From NCBI GenBank assembly GCA_902774815.1, contig CACYJV010000006.1:45785-109784 (forward strand): 64,000 nucleotides of DNA, given 5' to 3'. The notes below the pieces were generated by a model, which saw nothing but the letters and a program-made list of their open reading frames with translations, ran no database searches and was not told the DNA's origin. Both the position numbers and the translations under genes were made by a program. How positions within the stretch are numbered: the stretch's first letter is position 1; every line of letters begins with the position of its first letter. Source of the stretch: an uncultured Prevotellaceae bacterium (lineage in GTDB: Bacteria > Bacteroidota > Bacteroidia > Bacteroidales > Bacteroidaceae). Positions 1 through 8,670 of the stretch are shown one piece after another.

Positions 1-138
1 TGTAATTTTTCTAACTCTACCTTTATCCCTGGATTTTCCACACCCTAAATGTGGCAAAGATGTAGTGTGGCAGAGCAGGCCAACTTTAATTATAATCCAT
101 GTTGGCTACAATTTTTAACATGTTACGGGCATGCTAAA

Positions 139-170
139 TTTGGTGGTTTCAATTATTATTTGTACCTTTG
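139..170 (+). promoter_or_regulatory. ileS promoter (Bacteroidetes type)
   Basis: A TTTG box (139-142) lies 20 bp before TACCTTTG (163-170). This matches the Bacteroidetes sigma-ABfr consensus TTTG/TAnnTTTG. The ileS start codon is 54 nt further on. Nothing recognisable lies in bases 1-138. Confidence 0.7.
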
Positions 171-224
171 CATGTCTTTAAGAAGAAGTACCGAAATATT
201 TACAAAATCGATAAGAAAAAAACA

Positions 225-3200
225 ATGGCTAAGAGATTTGCCGAACACAAGGCGATGGACCTGACCGAGACCAATCGGCAGGTGCTCAAAGAGTGGGAAG
301 AGAAAGATATCTTCCACCGCAGTATCACAGAACGAGAGGGCTGTCCGCAGTTCGTATTCTATGAGGGTCCTCCCTCGGCTAACGGCCACCCTGGCATTCA
401 CCACGTACTGGGACGTGCGCTGAAGGACACGTTCAACCGCTATAAGACGATGAAGGGTTTCCAAGTGCATCGCAAGGCTGGCTGGGACACACACGGACTG
501 CCCGTGGAGCTGGGCGTTGAGAAAGCGCTGGGCATCACCAAGGCCGACATTGACAACCACGAGTCGCCCCGATACATCTCCACAGAGGAGTACAACCGCA
601 AGTGCCGTGAGAATGTGATGATGTTCACGCAGGAATGGCGCGACCTGACCGAGCGCATGGGCTACTTTGTCGACCTCGACAACCCCTATATCACCTACGA
701 CAACAAGTACATCGAGACCCTCTGGTGGCTCCTGAAGCAGCTCTACCAGAACGATATGCTCTACAAGGGTTACACCATTCAGCCCTATAGCCCTGCTGCA
801 GGCACCGGCCTCTCTAGCCACGAGCTGAACCTGCCGGGCTGCTATCGCGACGTGAAGGACACCACTGTGACGGCTCTGTTCGAAGCTTGCGATCCTCTTA
901 AAGAATGGACGCGCTGGGGCAAACCGTACTTCGTGGCCTGGACAACAACACCCTGGACATTACCTTCGAACACGGCCCTCTGCGTAGGCCCGAAGATTGA
1001 CTACGTGGCTGTGGAGACCTATAACGCCTACGACGGACGCCCTGTGACCATCATCATGGCCGAGGCTCGCGTTGAGGCCTATCTGAACCCCGATGGCCGC
1101 GTGGCTGAGGGCGACGAGATGCCTGCTTATGAGAAGGGCCAGAAGGTGGTTCCCTTCCGCATCGTGGGCCACTACAAGGGCACTGACCTCGTGGGCTTGC
1201 ACTTCCGCCAGCTCATGCCGTGGGTGAAGCCATCAGCTAAGGTCGACCAGAACGCAGCCGACTTCGTGAAGCGCTATGCTGAGGAGCATCCAGAGAAGGT
1301 GTTCTATGGCGAGAACGGCAAGGACGTGTTCGTTGAGATGGCTAGTCAGGCCTTCCGCGTCATCCCCGGCGACTATGTAACCACTGAAGACGGTACGGGT
1401 ATCGTCCATATCGCACCCACATTCGGTGCTGACGACGCCAAAGTGGCCAAGGATGCCGAGGTGCCAGGTCTCTTCCTCATCAACAAGCGCGGCGAGACTC
1501 GACCTATGGTCGACCTCGAAGGAAAATATTACGTCGTCAGCGAGCTTGACGAAAACTTCGTGAAGGCTTGTGTCGACGTCGAGAAATACAGCCACCATGC
1601 TGGTGACTACGTGAAGAACGCTTATGCTCCCGAGTTCAACGTGGATGGAAAATACGACGAGAAGGCCGCCTCGAAGGCCGAGGACCTGAACATCGTTATC
1701 TGCATGGAGATGAAGCAGGAGGGAACAGCCCTGCGCATCGAGAAGCATGTGCACAACTATCCCCATTGCTGGCGCACCGACAAGCCTGTGCTCTACTATC
1801 CGCTTGACTCATGGTTCATCCGTTCTACGGCCAAGAAGGAGCGCATGGTGGAACTCAATAAGACTATCGGCTGGCATCCCGAATCGACGGGTACTGGTCG
1901 TTTCGGCAACTGGCTTGAGAACCTGAACGACTGGAACCTCTCACGCTCGCGCTTCTGGGGTACACCCCTGCCTATCTGGCGCGACGAGGATGGCACTGCC
2001 GAGAAGTGCATCGGCTCCGTTGAGGAACTTTATAGCGAAATCGAGAAGGCCGTGGTTGCCGGCATCATGTCTGGCAACCCGCTGAAAGACAAGGGCTTTG
2101 TGCCTGGCGATATGTCAAAGGAGAACTACGACCGCATTGACTTGCATCGTCCTTTTGTCGACGATATCGTGCTCGTCAGCGATCAGGGTAAGCCAATGCA
2201 CCGCGAGAGCGACCTCATCGACGTGTGGTTCGACTCGGGTGCTATGCCTTATGCTCAAGTACACTATCCCTTCGAAAATGCCGATGCTATCGATAAGAAC
2301 TTGGCCTTCCCCGCTGACTTCATCAACGAGGGCGTCGACCAGACGCGCGGCTGGTTCTTCACCTTGCATGCTATTGCCACGATGGTGTTCGACTCTGTTG
2401 CCTTCAAGAATGTCATCTCTACCGGTCTTGTGCTCGATGCCAAGGGCAACAAGATGTCGAAGCACGTAGGTAACGTGGTCAACCCCTTCGAGATGATCGA
2501 AAAGTATGGCTCTGATGCAGTCCGCTTCTACATGATGACCAACTCCGAGCCGTGGGACAACCTGAAGTTCGACCCTGAGGGTATTGACGAGGTACGCCGC
2601 AAACTTTTTGGCACATTGTATAATACTTACTCTTTCTTTGCCCTCTACGCAAACGTTGATGGTTGGGAACCCGCTTTGTCTGCTACGACGTCATCGCAAC
2701 AAGAAAAGCCCGAGATCGACCGTTGGATTCTCTCGCGCGTCAACTCGCTCATCAAGGCTGTCGACAAAGAGCTCAATGACTTTGATCCGACACGTGCTGG
2801 CCGACTCATCGACCAGTTCGTCAACGACGACCTCTCTAACTGGTATGTTCGCCTCAACCGCAAACGCTTCTGGGGCAAGGACATGAGCGACGACAAGCGC
2901 TCGGCTTACGAGACGCTCTATACCTGTCTTATGACCGTTGCTAAGCTGCTGTCTCCCTTCGCACCTTTCTATACCGACCAGCTCTACAAGGACCTTGGCG
3001 GTCAGTGCGATAGCGTACATCTTGACAACTTCCCTGTGGCCGACGAAGGTGCTATCGACCTCGACCTCGAAGCACGCATGGAGATGGCCCAGCGCATCAC
3101 CTCAATGGTGCTTGCCTTGCGCCGTAAAGTAAACATCAAGGTGCGCCAACCGCTTCAAAAGATCATGATTCCAGCCGTCGACGATGAGCAGCAGAAGCAT

Positions 3201-3794
3201 ATTGAAGCCGTCAAGCAGCTCATTATGAACGAGGTGAACGTCAAGGAACTCTCCTTTGTCGAAGGTCAGGGTATCCTGGTCAAGAAGGTAAAGTGCAACT
3301 TCCGCACGATGGGTAAGAAGTTCGGCAAGCTCATGAAGGCCGTAGCTGCTGCCGTAGCTGAGCTTTCGCAGGAGCAGATTGCCTTGCTTGAGACGACGGG
3401 CACAATCACTCTTATGGCTGAAGGTCAGGAGGTTACGGTTGAGAAGGAAGATGTAGAAATCATCAGCGAAGACATTCCTGGATGGCTCGTCGCCAACGAG
3501 GGTAACCTCACCGTGGCTCTCGAGGTCGAACTGACCGACGAACTTCGTCAGGAGGGTATGGCTCGCGAGCTGATCAACCGTATTCAGAACCTTCGCAAAG
3601 ATAGTGGCTTCGAGATTACCGACCACATTAGCGTCGTCGTTTCGCCGTTTGAGCAGACCGGTGCAGCCATCGCCGCTTTCGCCGACTACATCTCATCGCA
3701 GGTACTTGCCGATAAGCTTAGCGTGGCCGAAAACGATGGTGCCGAGATTGACTTTGACGACTTCAAGCTCAACATCAAGATTGAAAAAGTATAA
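225..3794 (+). CDS. ileS: Isoleucyl-tRNA synthetase (type-2-like signature)
   Basis: Cytoplasmic class I aminoacyl-tRNA synthetase of about 1189 aa that charges tRNA-Ile. I chose the ATG at 225 because the protein then begins MAKRFAEHKAMDL; an in-frame ATG at 168 lies inside the promoter region. The usual HIGH motif is replaced by GIHH (residues 57-60, context SANGHPGIHHVLGR). The KMSKS loop reads KMSKH (about 743-747). The WTTTPWT editing-domain motif and the C-terminal anticodon-binding region are present, so the gene is full length. The swapped GXHH signature is that of IleRS2-type enzymes, which are known for reduced mupirocin sensitivity. It is followed after 57 nt by the DksA-like gene. 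Confidence 0.97.
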   Translation: MAKRFAEHKAMDLTETNRQVLKEWEEKDIFHRSITEREGCPQFVFYEGPPSANGHPGIHHVLGRALKDTFNRYKTMKGFQVHRKAGWDTHGLPVELGVEKALGITKADIDNHESPRYISTEEYNRKCRENVMMFTQEWRDLTERMGYFVDLDNPYITYDNKYIETLWWLLKQLYQNDMLYKGYTIQPYSPAAGTGLSSHELNLPGCYRDVKDTTVTALFEACDPLKEWTRWGKPYFVAWTTTPWTLPSNTALCVGPKIDYVAVETYNAYDGRPVTIIMAEARVEAYLNPDGRVAEGDEMPAYEKGQKVVPFRIVGHYKGTDLVGLHFRQLMPWVKPSAKVDQNAADFVKRYAEEHPEKVFYGENGKDVFVEMASQAFRVIPGDYVTTEDGTGIVHIAPTFGADDAKVAKDAEVPGLFLINKRGETRPMVDLEGKYYVVSELDENFVKACVDVEKYSHHAGDYVKNAYAPEFNVDGKYDEKAASKAEDLNIVICMEMKQEGTALRIEKHVHNYPHCWRTDKPVLYYPLDSWFIRSTAKKERMVELNKTIGWHPESTGTGRFGNWLENLNDWNLSRSRFWGTPLPIWRDEDGTAEKCIGSVEELYSEIEKAVVAGIMSGNPLKDKGFVPGDMSKENYDRIDLHRPFVDDIVLVSDQGKPMHRESDLIDVWFDSGAMPYAQVHYPFENADAIDKNLAFPADFINEGVDQTRGWFFTLHAIATMVFDSVAFKNVISTGLVLDAKGNKMSKHVGNVVNPFEMIEKYGSDAVRFYMMTNSEPWDNLKFDPEGIDEVRRKLFGTLYNTYSFFALYANVDGWEPALSATTSSQQEKPEIDRWILSRVNSLIKAVDKELNDFDPTRAGRLIDQFVNDDLSNWYVRLNRKRFWGKDMSDDKRSAYETLYTCLMTVAKLLSPFAPFYTDQLYKDLGGQCDSVHLDNFPVADEGAIDLDLEARMEMAQRITSMVLALRRKVNIKVRQPLQKIMIPAVDDEQQKHIEAVKQLIMNEVNVKELSFVEGQGILVKKVKCNFRTMGKKFGKLMKAVAAAVAELSQEQIALLETTGTITLMAEGQEVTVEKEDVEIISEDIPGWLVANEGNLTVALEVELTDELRQEGMARELINRIQNLRKDSGFEITDHISVVVSPFEQTGAAIAAFADYISSQVLADKLSVAENDGAEIDFDDFKLNIKIEKV

Positions 3795-3851
3795 TCATCA
3801 ATTATAATTCGTAAATCTGCAAATCGTAAATCTTAAATAGTTAATAGAACC

Positions 3852-4235
3852 ATGTCAGAAAAAAAACGCTATTCTGATGAGGAACTTGAAGAGTTCAAGG
3901 CCATCATCAACGAGAAACTACGTTTGGCTCGTCGCGACTACGATGCCATGATGCGTCAGATCATGAACCAGGACGGTAATGATGTCGACGATACGTCACC
4001 CACCTATAAAGCTCTTGAAGAGGGTAGTCTTACCCAGTCTAAGGAAGAGTTGGTGGCCATGGCAAATCGCCAGCAGAAGTTCATCACGGGTCTTGAAGCT
4101 GCCCTAGTGCGCATTCAGAACAAGACCTATGGTATTGACCGCATCACGGGCGAGCTGATTCCTAAGGAGCGCCTTCGTGCCGTGCCTCATGCCACACTGA
4201 GCGTAGCTTCCAAGCAGGCTCGCGACAAGAAGTAA
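3852..4235 (+). CDS. TraR/DksA-family protein without zinc-finger cysteines
   Basis: 127-aa coiled-coil protein of the TraR/DksA family, which binds the RNA polymerase secondary channel. The N-terminal half (about residues 8-100) is predicted helical, with an acidic DGNDVDDTSPT stretch near the coiled-coil tip. The C-terminal segment TYGIDRITGELIPKERLRAVPHATLS is the degenerate zinc-finger region. The protein has no cysteine at all, so it cannot bind zinc in the usual C4 way. It lies between ileS and lspA and is probably co-transcribed. The fold assignment is firm; a ppGpp-related function is inferred from the family only. Confidence 0.85.
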   Translation: MSEKKRYSDEELEEFKAIINEKLRLARRDYDAMMRQIMNQDGNDVDDTSPTYKALEEGSLTQSKEELVAMANRQQKFITGLEAALVRIQNKTYGIDRITGELIPKERLRAVPHATLSVASKQARDKK

Positions 4236-4277
4236 GTTTCGTATGTCGCTGTTTATAGCGACCTATCAACATCGAAA

Positions 4278-4961
4278 ATGACAAAGAAGAAAACTGCCTG
4301 CCTGGCCGTTGTGCTTGTCGTCATCTTATTACTCACGGATCAAGTCATTAAGATCTGGGTAAAGACGAACATGCATCTCTATGAAAGCATCTGGATTGCC
4401 GACTGGTTCCAGATCCATTTCATCGAGAACAACGGCATGGCATTTGGCCTCTCGTTCATCAACAAGTATGTGCTCTCCATCTTCCGCATCGTAGCGGTGG
4501 CCATCATTGGCGTCTATATGGGGGCACAAATCAAGAAGGGTGCACGCACTATCTACATCGTTTTGTTGTCGATGCTCCTTGCCGGAGCCGCGGGCAACAT
4601 TATCGATTGCATGTTCTATGGTGAGGTGTTCTCGGCTTCGTCGCCAAGCTATGCCAGCTATTTCGTGCCATTCGGCCATGGCTACTCGAGCTTCCTCACC
4701 GGAAAAGTGGTCGATATGTTCTACTTCCCGCTCATCGTTAGCACATGGCCTGAGTGGATGCCCTTCTGTGGAGGCGAGGATTTCGTATTCTTCAGTCCTG
4801 TCTTCAACTTCGCCGATGCATGCGTAAGCGTGAGTGTTGTGGCTTTGTTCCTCTTTTGTAGGCGTGAACTTGCAACCCTTTCGACCGGAACAACTTCAGA
4901 GAAGCCCTCCGAAAACTCTACCCATCAAAACGACAAAAAACAAGAGGACAACGCCATTTGA
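4278..4961 (+). CDS. lspA: Lipoprotein signal peptidase (signal peptidase II)
   Basis: Inner-membrane aspartic protease that removes the signal peptide from prolipoproteins after diacylglyceryl transfer. At 227 aa it is longer than the usual 160-170 aa, as is common in Bacteroidales, because of an insertion (about residues 113-170) between the catalytic motifs and a polar C-terminal tail. The catalytic aspartates are visible in GNIID (Asp110) and FNFAD (Asp180). NNGMAFG, the conserved asparagine loop, is at 51-57. There are about four membrane helices. The stop codon overlaps the TTG start of the next gene, which encodes a lipoprotein and so is itself a likely substrate. Confidence 0.95.
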   Translation: MTKKKTACLAVVLVVILLLTDQVIKIWVKTNMHLYESIWIADWFQIHFIENNGMAFGLSFINKYVLSIFRIVAVAIIGVYMGAQIKKGARTIYIVLLSMLLAGAAGNIIDCMFYGEVFSASSPSYASYFVPFGHGYSSFLTGKVVDMFYFPLIVSTWPEWMPFCGGEDFVFFSPVFNFADACVSVSVVALFLFCRRELATLSTGTTSEKPSENSTHQNDKKQEDNAI

Positions 4962-5950
4962 ACAGTTCGCATCGTCTTTTCCATGCTTTTCTTGGCTTAC
5001 TTGCGTTGCTATTAGCCATGAGTTGCAAGCCAAGGGTTCCGAGGGAGTACATCTCTCCCGGCGAGATGGAAAACATTCTCTACGACTATCATTTGGCCGA
5101 TGCCGTATACTCAACGCGCGAGAACTATAGCGACACGCTCGGGATGCACGTCTATAAGGCCGCAATCTTGAAGAAATATGGTCGTACAGAGGCTGAGTTC
5201 GATTCGTCTATGGTCTACTACATGCGCCATTCCGACCGACTACAGGACATTTACGAACGCCTGTCAAAACGTTTGAGCGATAATGCCGTTGCTCATGGCA
5301 CGCCAGAGGGCAGCGTTGCCCGTACCACCTTTACGGCCAATGGCGACACAGCTAATGTCTGGAATGGCGAACTGGCCTATGTACTCACGCCAAAGAAGGG
5401 CTTCGATCATGTTTCTTTCCGTATCGATCCTGACACTTCTTTCCACAAGGGTGATAAGTTTGAGCTTTCGTTCGACACGCAATTTATCTATCAGGACGGC
5501 CATCGTGATGGTTTGGCCATGCTCTTTGTGAAGTATTCCAACGATAGTGTAGCCACACGCTATGTTCATATGTCGCAGGCATCGCACTATAAGGTTGAGA
5601 TAGCCGACCCTCAGCGGTTGGGCGTAAAGGTAGTCTCGGGCTATTTTCTCGTGAATAGGAGTCTTTTTGACAATCGTGACTCAAAGACAACGCTCAAGTT
5701 ACACATTATTTATAATATAATGTTGCTTCGCATGCACATTGCCGAGACCAAGGCCGAAGATAAGCAAAACCAGTCATCGGCACAAATCGATGCGGCTAGC
5801 GATGCTCCCATAAAATTAGACACCTCCAGAGCGAAACCCCAGACTTCCCCAAAGCCAATTCCTAAGAACGACATCTTGCAGAGTCGCAATCCCAATATGC
5901 CGCCAGGCGCATCTCTGCCGCCACCTTCTGGCAGGCACCTTTCACGCTGA
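4958..5950 (+). CDS. DUF4296 domain lipoprotein
   Basis: 330-aa predicted lipoprotein. The start must be the TTG at 4958, which overlaps the lspA stop as TTGA, because no in-frame ATG precedes the hydrophobic segment LLALLLAMSC, whose last residue is the lipobox cysteine. The mature N-terminus (MENILYDYHLADAVY, then KYGRTEAEFDSSMVYY) is the DUF4296 signature found next to lspA in many Bacteroidetes. The C-terminal 60 residues are Pro/Ser/Gln-rich and low complexity. Function unknown. Translational coupling to lspA is inferred from the overlap. Confidence 0.85.
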   Translation: MNSSHRLFHAFLGLLALLLAMSCKPRVPREYISPGEMENILYDYHLADAVYSTRENYSDTLGMHVYKAAILKKYGRTEAEFDSSMVYYMRHSDRLQDIYERLSKRLSDNAVAHGTPEGSVARTTFTANGDTANVWNGELAYVLTPKKGFDHVSFRIDPDTSFHKGDKFELSFDTQFIYQDGHRDGLAMLFVKYSNDSVATRYVHMSQASHYKVEIADPQRLGVKVVSGYFLVNRSLFDNRDSKTTLKLHIIYNIMLLRMHIAETKAEDKQNQSSAQIDAASDAPIKLDTSRAKPQTSPKPIPKNDILQSRNPNMPPGASLPPPSGRHLSR

Positions 5951-5952
5951 TG

Positions 5953-5967
5953 ACGTTTTCAAAACGT
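5953..5967. promoter_or_regulatory. 15-bp perfect palindrome before nadC
   Basis: ACGTTTT-C-AAAACGT has two 7-bp arms around one central base. It sits 3 nt after the DUF4296 stop and 80 nt before nadC. No T-tract follows, so it is not a typical terminator. It could be an operator or a chance hairpin. Confidence 0.3.
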
Positions 5968-6046
5968 ATGATGGCATCGGCTTAGAGGCTTTTATCTCAA
6001 TAGCGACTATCATTTATCAACACCTCAAATTCTATTTAACAACACT

Positions 6047-6895
6047 ATGCTTAGCGTAAACGAATTAGTAGATCGACTCATCGATTTGTCATTTGCCGAA
6101 GACATCGGCGATGGCGACCACACCACTTTGTGTTGCATCCCAGAGGACGCCATGGGGCGTTCGAAACTTCTCATCAAGGAAGAGGGTATCCTTGCCGGCG
6201 TTGAAATAGCCAAGGAAGTGTTCCATCGCTTCGATCCCGACATGCTGGTCGAAGTGTTCATGGGCGACGGCTCACACGTGAAGGTGGGCGATGTGGCTAT
6301 GATCGTTTCAGGACGTGTGCGTTCCCTTCTCCAAACCGAGCGTCTCATGCTCAACATCATGCAACGCATGAGCGGTATTGCCACCATGACGCATCGCTAT
6401 GTGGAGCGTCTTGAGGGCACCCATACCCACGTGCTTGACACTCGAAAGACCACTCCCGGCATGCGTATGCTCGAAAAGCAGGCCGTGAAGATTGGTGGTG
6501 GCGTCAACCATCGCATAGGCCTTTTCGATATGATCCTGTTGAAGGACAACCACGTTGACTTTGCTGGTGGCATTGAAAATGCCATCGACCGTTGCCATGC
6601 CTACCTGCGCGAGAAGGGCCTTGACCTGAAGATTGAGATTGAAGTGCGCAACTTCGACGAGCTGGAGCGTGTGCTTCGTCGTGGAGGTGTCGACCGCATC
6701 ATGCTCGATAACTTCACCGTTGACGATACGCGCAAGGCCGTTGAGATGGTAGCAGGTCGCTATGAGACCGAGTCGTCGGGCGGCATTACCCTCGACACGC
6801 TTCGCGACTATGCCGAGGCAGGTGTCGACTTCATCTCCGTTGGTGCACTTACCCATTCGGTGAAGGGCCTCGACATGAGTTTCAAGGCATGCTGA
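6047..6895 (+). CDS. nadC: Nicotinate-nucleotide pyrophosphorylase (carboxylating)
   Basis: 282-aa quinolinate phosphoribosyltransferase. It converts quinolinate and PRPP to nicotinate mononucleotide, CO2 and PPi in de novo NAD synthesis. Visible family motifs are EDIGDGDHTT (near residue 18), the conserved LDTRKTTPGMR (about 132-142), KIGGGVNHR, and DRIMLDNF, followed by SGGI and DFISVGALTHS at the C-terminal phosphate-binding end. Length is normal. nadA and nadB are not adjacent. The stop overlaps the next start (ATGCTGA). Confidence 0.96.
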   Translation: MLSVNELVDRLIDLSFAEDIGDGDHTTLCCIPEDAMGRSKLLIKEEGILAGVEIAKEVFHRFDPDMLVEVFMGDGSHVKVGDVAMIVSGRVRSLLQTERLMLNIMQRMSGIATMTHRYVERLEGTHTHVLDTRKTTPGMRMLEKQAVKIGGGVNHRIGLFDMILLKDNHVDFAGGIENAIDRCHAYLREKGLDLKIEIEVRNFDELERVLRRGGVDRIMLDNFTVDDTRKAVEMVAGRYETESSGGITLDTLRDYAEAGVDFISVGALTHSVKGLDMSFKAC

Positions 6896-8622
6896 TCCGC
6901 CTCCAAACAATTACATTTCGTAGTCGTCTTCGGCTACTTTCACTCCTTCTGCTGATGGCTTCCGCCGTGAAGTTGTCGGCAGAAGAAGTTCCTATGTCCA
7001 CGCTTCCGCAATATGCTTCGCCCGTCAATTATGAGATGGTGTTGGCTGGTAACTTCGGCGAACCTCGTCCCAACCATTTCCATGGTGGTGTCGACATCAA
7101 GACGGGTGGGGTAGAAGGCAAGCCCATTTTCTCCATCGGCGGAGGATATGTGTCGATGGTTACCGTCGGGATGTTTGGCTTTGGCAATGCCGTCTACGTC
7201 CATCACCCCGAAGGCTACACCAGCGTCTATTGCCACCTGAAGCGTTTCACGCCCCAGATTGCGGCCCTTGTCCGCAAGCAGCAGTATGCCAGGCATTCGG
7301 CCGAGGGCGAGTTTCATTTCCGTCCCTTTGAACTTCCCGTTGCACTAGGGCAATTCATAGCCGTCAGCGGGAACACCGGTGCCTCCACGGCTCCACATCT
7401 TCATCTCGAAATTCACGACACGAAGACATGGCGCATGCTCGACCCCCTCGATTTCATCGGTCATCAACTCGTTGATGGTCAGCCCCCTCAAGGCCATGCG
7501 CTGATGGTCTATCCTCAGCCGGGCGAGGGTGTTTTTGCGGGCGGAAGCATTCAGCAGAGCATCGGACTCTCGTCCCATGAACTGCCCCGACACTACTCTG
7601 CCTGGGGTAAGGTGGGCTTCGGCCTATGGGCAAACGACTACATGGAGGCCACCTACAACCACTATGGCATCCGCCGTATGCAGTTGTTTGTTGACGACAG
7701 GGAGGTGTTTTCGTCTGATGTCAGCGGCATTCCCGTCAAGCAAAACATGCAGGTGAACGCATGGGGCGACTATGACCACTATCTGCGTTCACACGTCTGG
7801 TACATGAAGGCCTTTGCCGAGCCTGGGATTACCCTCCCCATTCTCAAGACCGACGAGCATCGCGGCTATGTCTATTTCAACGAGGAACGGCCCTATCACC
7901 TCTGCTTTGTTCTTACCGATTATAAGGGTAACCAGAGCCGCTATGGCTTCACCGTTGAGGGCAAGCCCAGCAAGTTGAACACGCAACCACTCTTTTCCAA
8001 GCTTCAGATGCTTCGCCACGACAGGCTGAACAACGTCCAGATGCCTGGTCTTCAGCTCATTGTACGACCGATGATGATAGGTAAGAACACGCCCTATCAG
8101 CCTAAGGTCAAACGCCAACCCGGCCATTACTCAGATGCTTATCAGCTGACGGAACGCTCGTTCCAGCTCTTTGACTACCAGGCCATGGCCATCCGCGTGA
8201 ACCGAACCGATGTTGAAGACCCATCAAAGCTTTACGTCGTCTGCCATTGGGGAGCCGATAAATACATGGGTGGACGCTATGAAGACGGTTGGGTGTGGGC
8301 ACATGCCCGCGAACTGGGTGCCACCTATGAACTCGACTACGACGACCAGCCTCCAACAATCCACTTCATGGGCATGGGCACTTGGCGTGGTGAGTCATTC
8401 CTAAGGGTAGCCCTGACCGATTCGAAGAGTGGACTTCTTCGTTACGAGGCAACCATCGACGGCCAGTTTGTGCTCCTTGAGCCGTTGCCAAAGTCGAACA
8501 CTCTTGAGTGCCGGTTGCGCCATTCCTCGGTGAAACCCACAGGTCGCCAACACACGTTCTCCCTGACGGCTGAGGACCAACGCCACAACCGAAGCACCTT
8601 TACCACGCAAATCACCTATTAG
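6889..8622 (+). CDS. M23 family metallopeptidase (LytM domain)
   Basis: 577-aa exported peptidase. The N-terminus has a hydrophobic stretch (LRLLSLLLLMASAVKLSA) that fits a signal peptide. The LytM/M23 domain spans about residues 55-190. Its zinc ligands fit H65/D69 in HFHGGVDI and the HLH motif at 170-172. The domain is interrupted by an insertion of about 30 residues (KRFTPQIAALVRKQQ...). The remaining 380 residues are beta-rich with no motif I can name. M23 enzymes cut peptidoglycan cross-links in the periplasm. The ATG overlaps the nadC stop. Confidence 0.9.
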   Translation: MLIRLQTITFRSRLRLLSLLLLMASAVKLSAEEVPMSTLPQYASPVNYEMVLAGNFGEPRPNHFHGGVDIKTGGVEGKPIFSIGGGYVSMVTVGMFGFGNAVYVHHPEGYTSVYCHLKRFTPQIAALVRKQQYARHSAEGEFHFRPFELPVALGQFIAVSGNTGASTAPHLHLEIHDTKTWRMLDPLDFIGHQLVDGQPPQGHALMVYPQPGEGVFAGGSIQQSIGLSSHELPRHYSAWGKVGFGLWANDYMEATYNHYGIRRMQLFVDDREVFSSDVSGIPVKQNMQVNAWGDYDHYLRSHVWYMKAFAEPGITLPILKTDEHRGYVYFNEERPYHLCFVLTDYKGNQSRYGFTVEGKPSKLNTQPLFSKLQMLRHDRLNNVQMPGLQLIVRPMMIGKNTPYQPKVKRQPGHYSDAYQLTERSFQLFDYQAMAIRVNRTDVEDPSKLYVVCHWGADKYMGGRYEDGWVWAHARELGATYELDYDDQPPTIHFMGMGTWRGESFLRVALTDSKSGLLRYEATIDGQFVLLEPLPKSNTLECRLRHSSVKPTGRQHTFSLTAEDQRHNRSTFTTQITY

Positions 8623-8670
8623 GACACACATCCCCATGTTCGAAACAAAAGAAACAACAACATAAGACAA

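Noticed and set aside
1-224. T-box or other riboswitch before ileS
   Set aside because: No T-box sequence or specifier stem; only a standard promoter and a short leader are visible.
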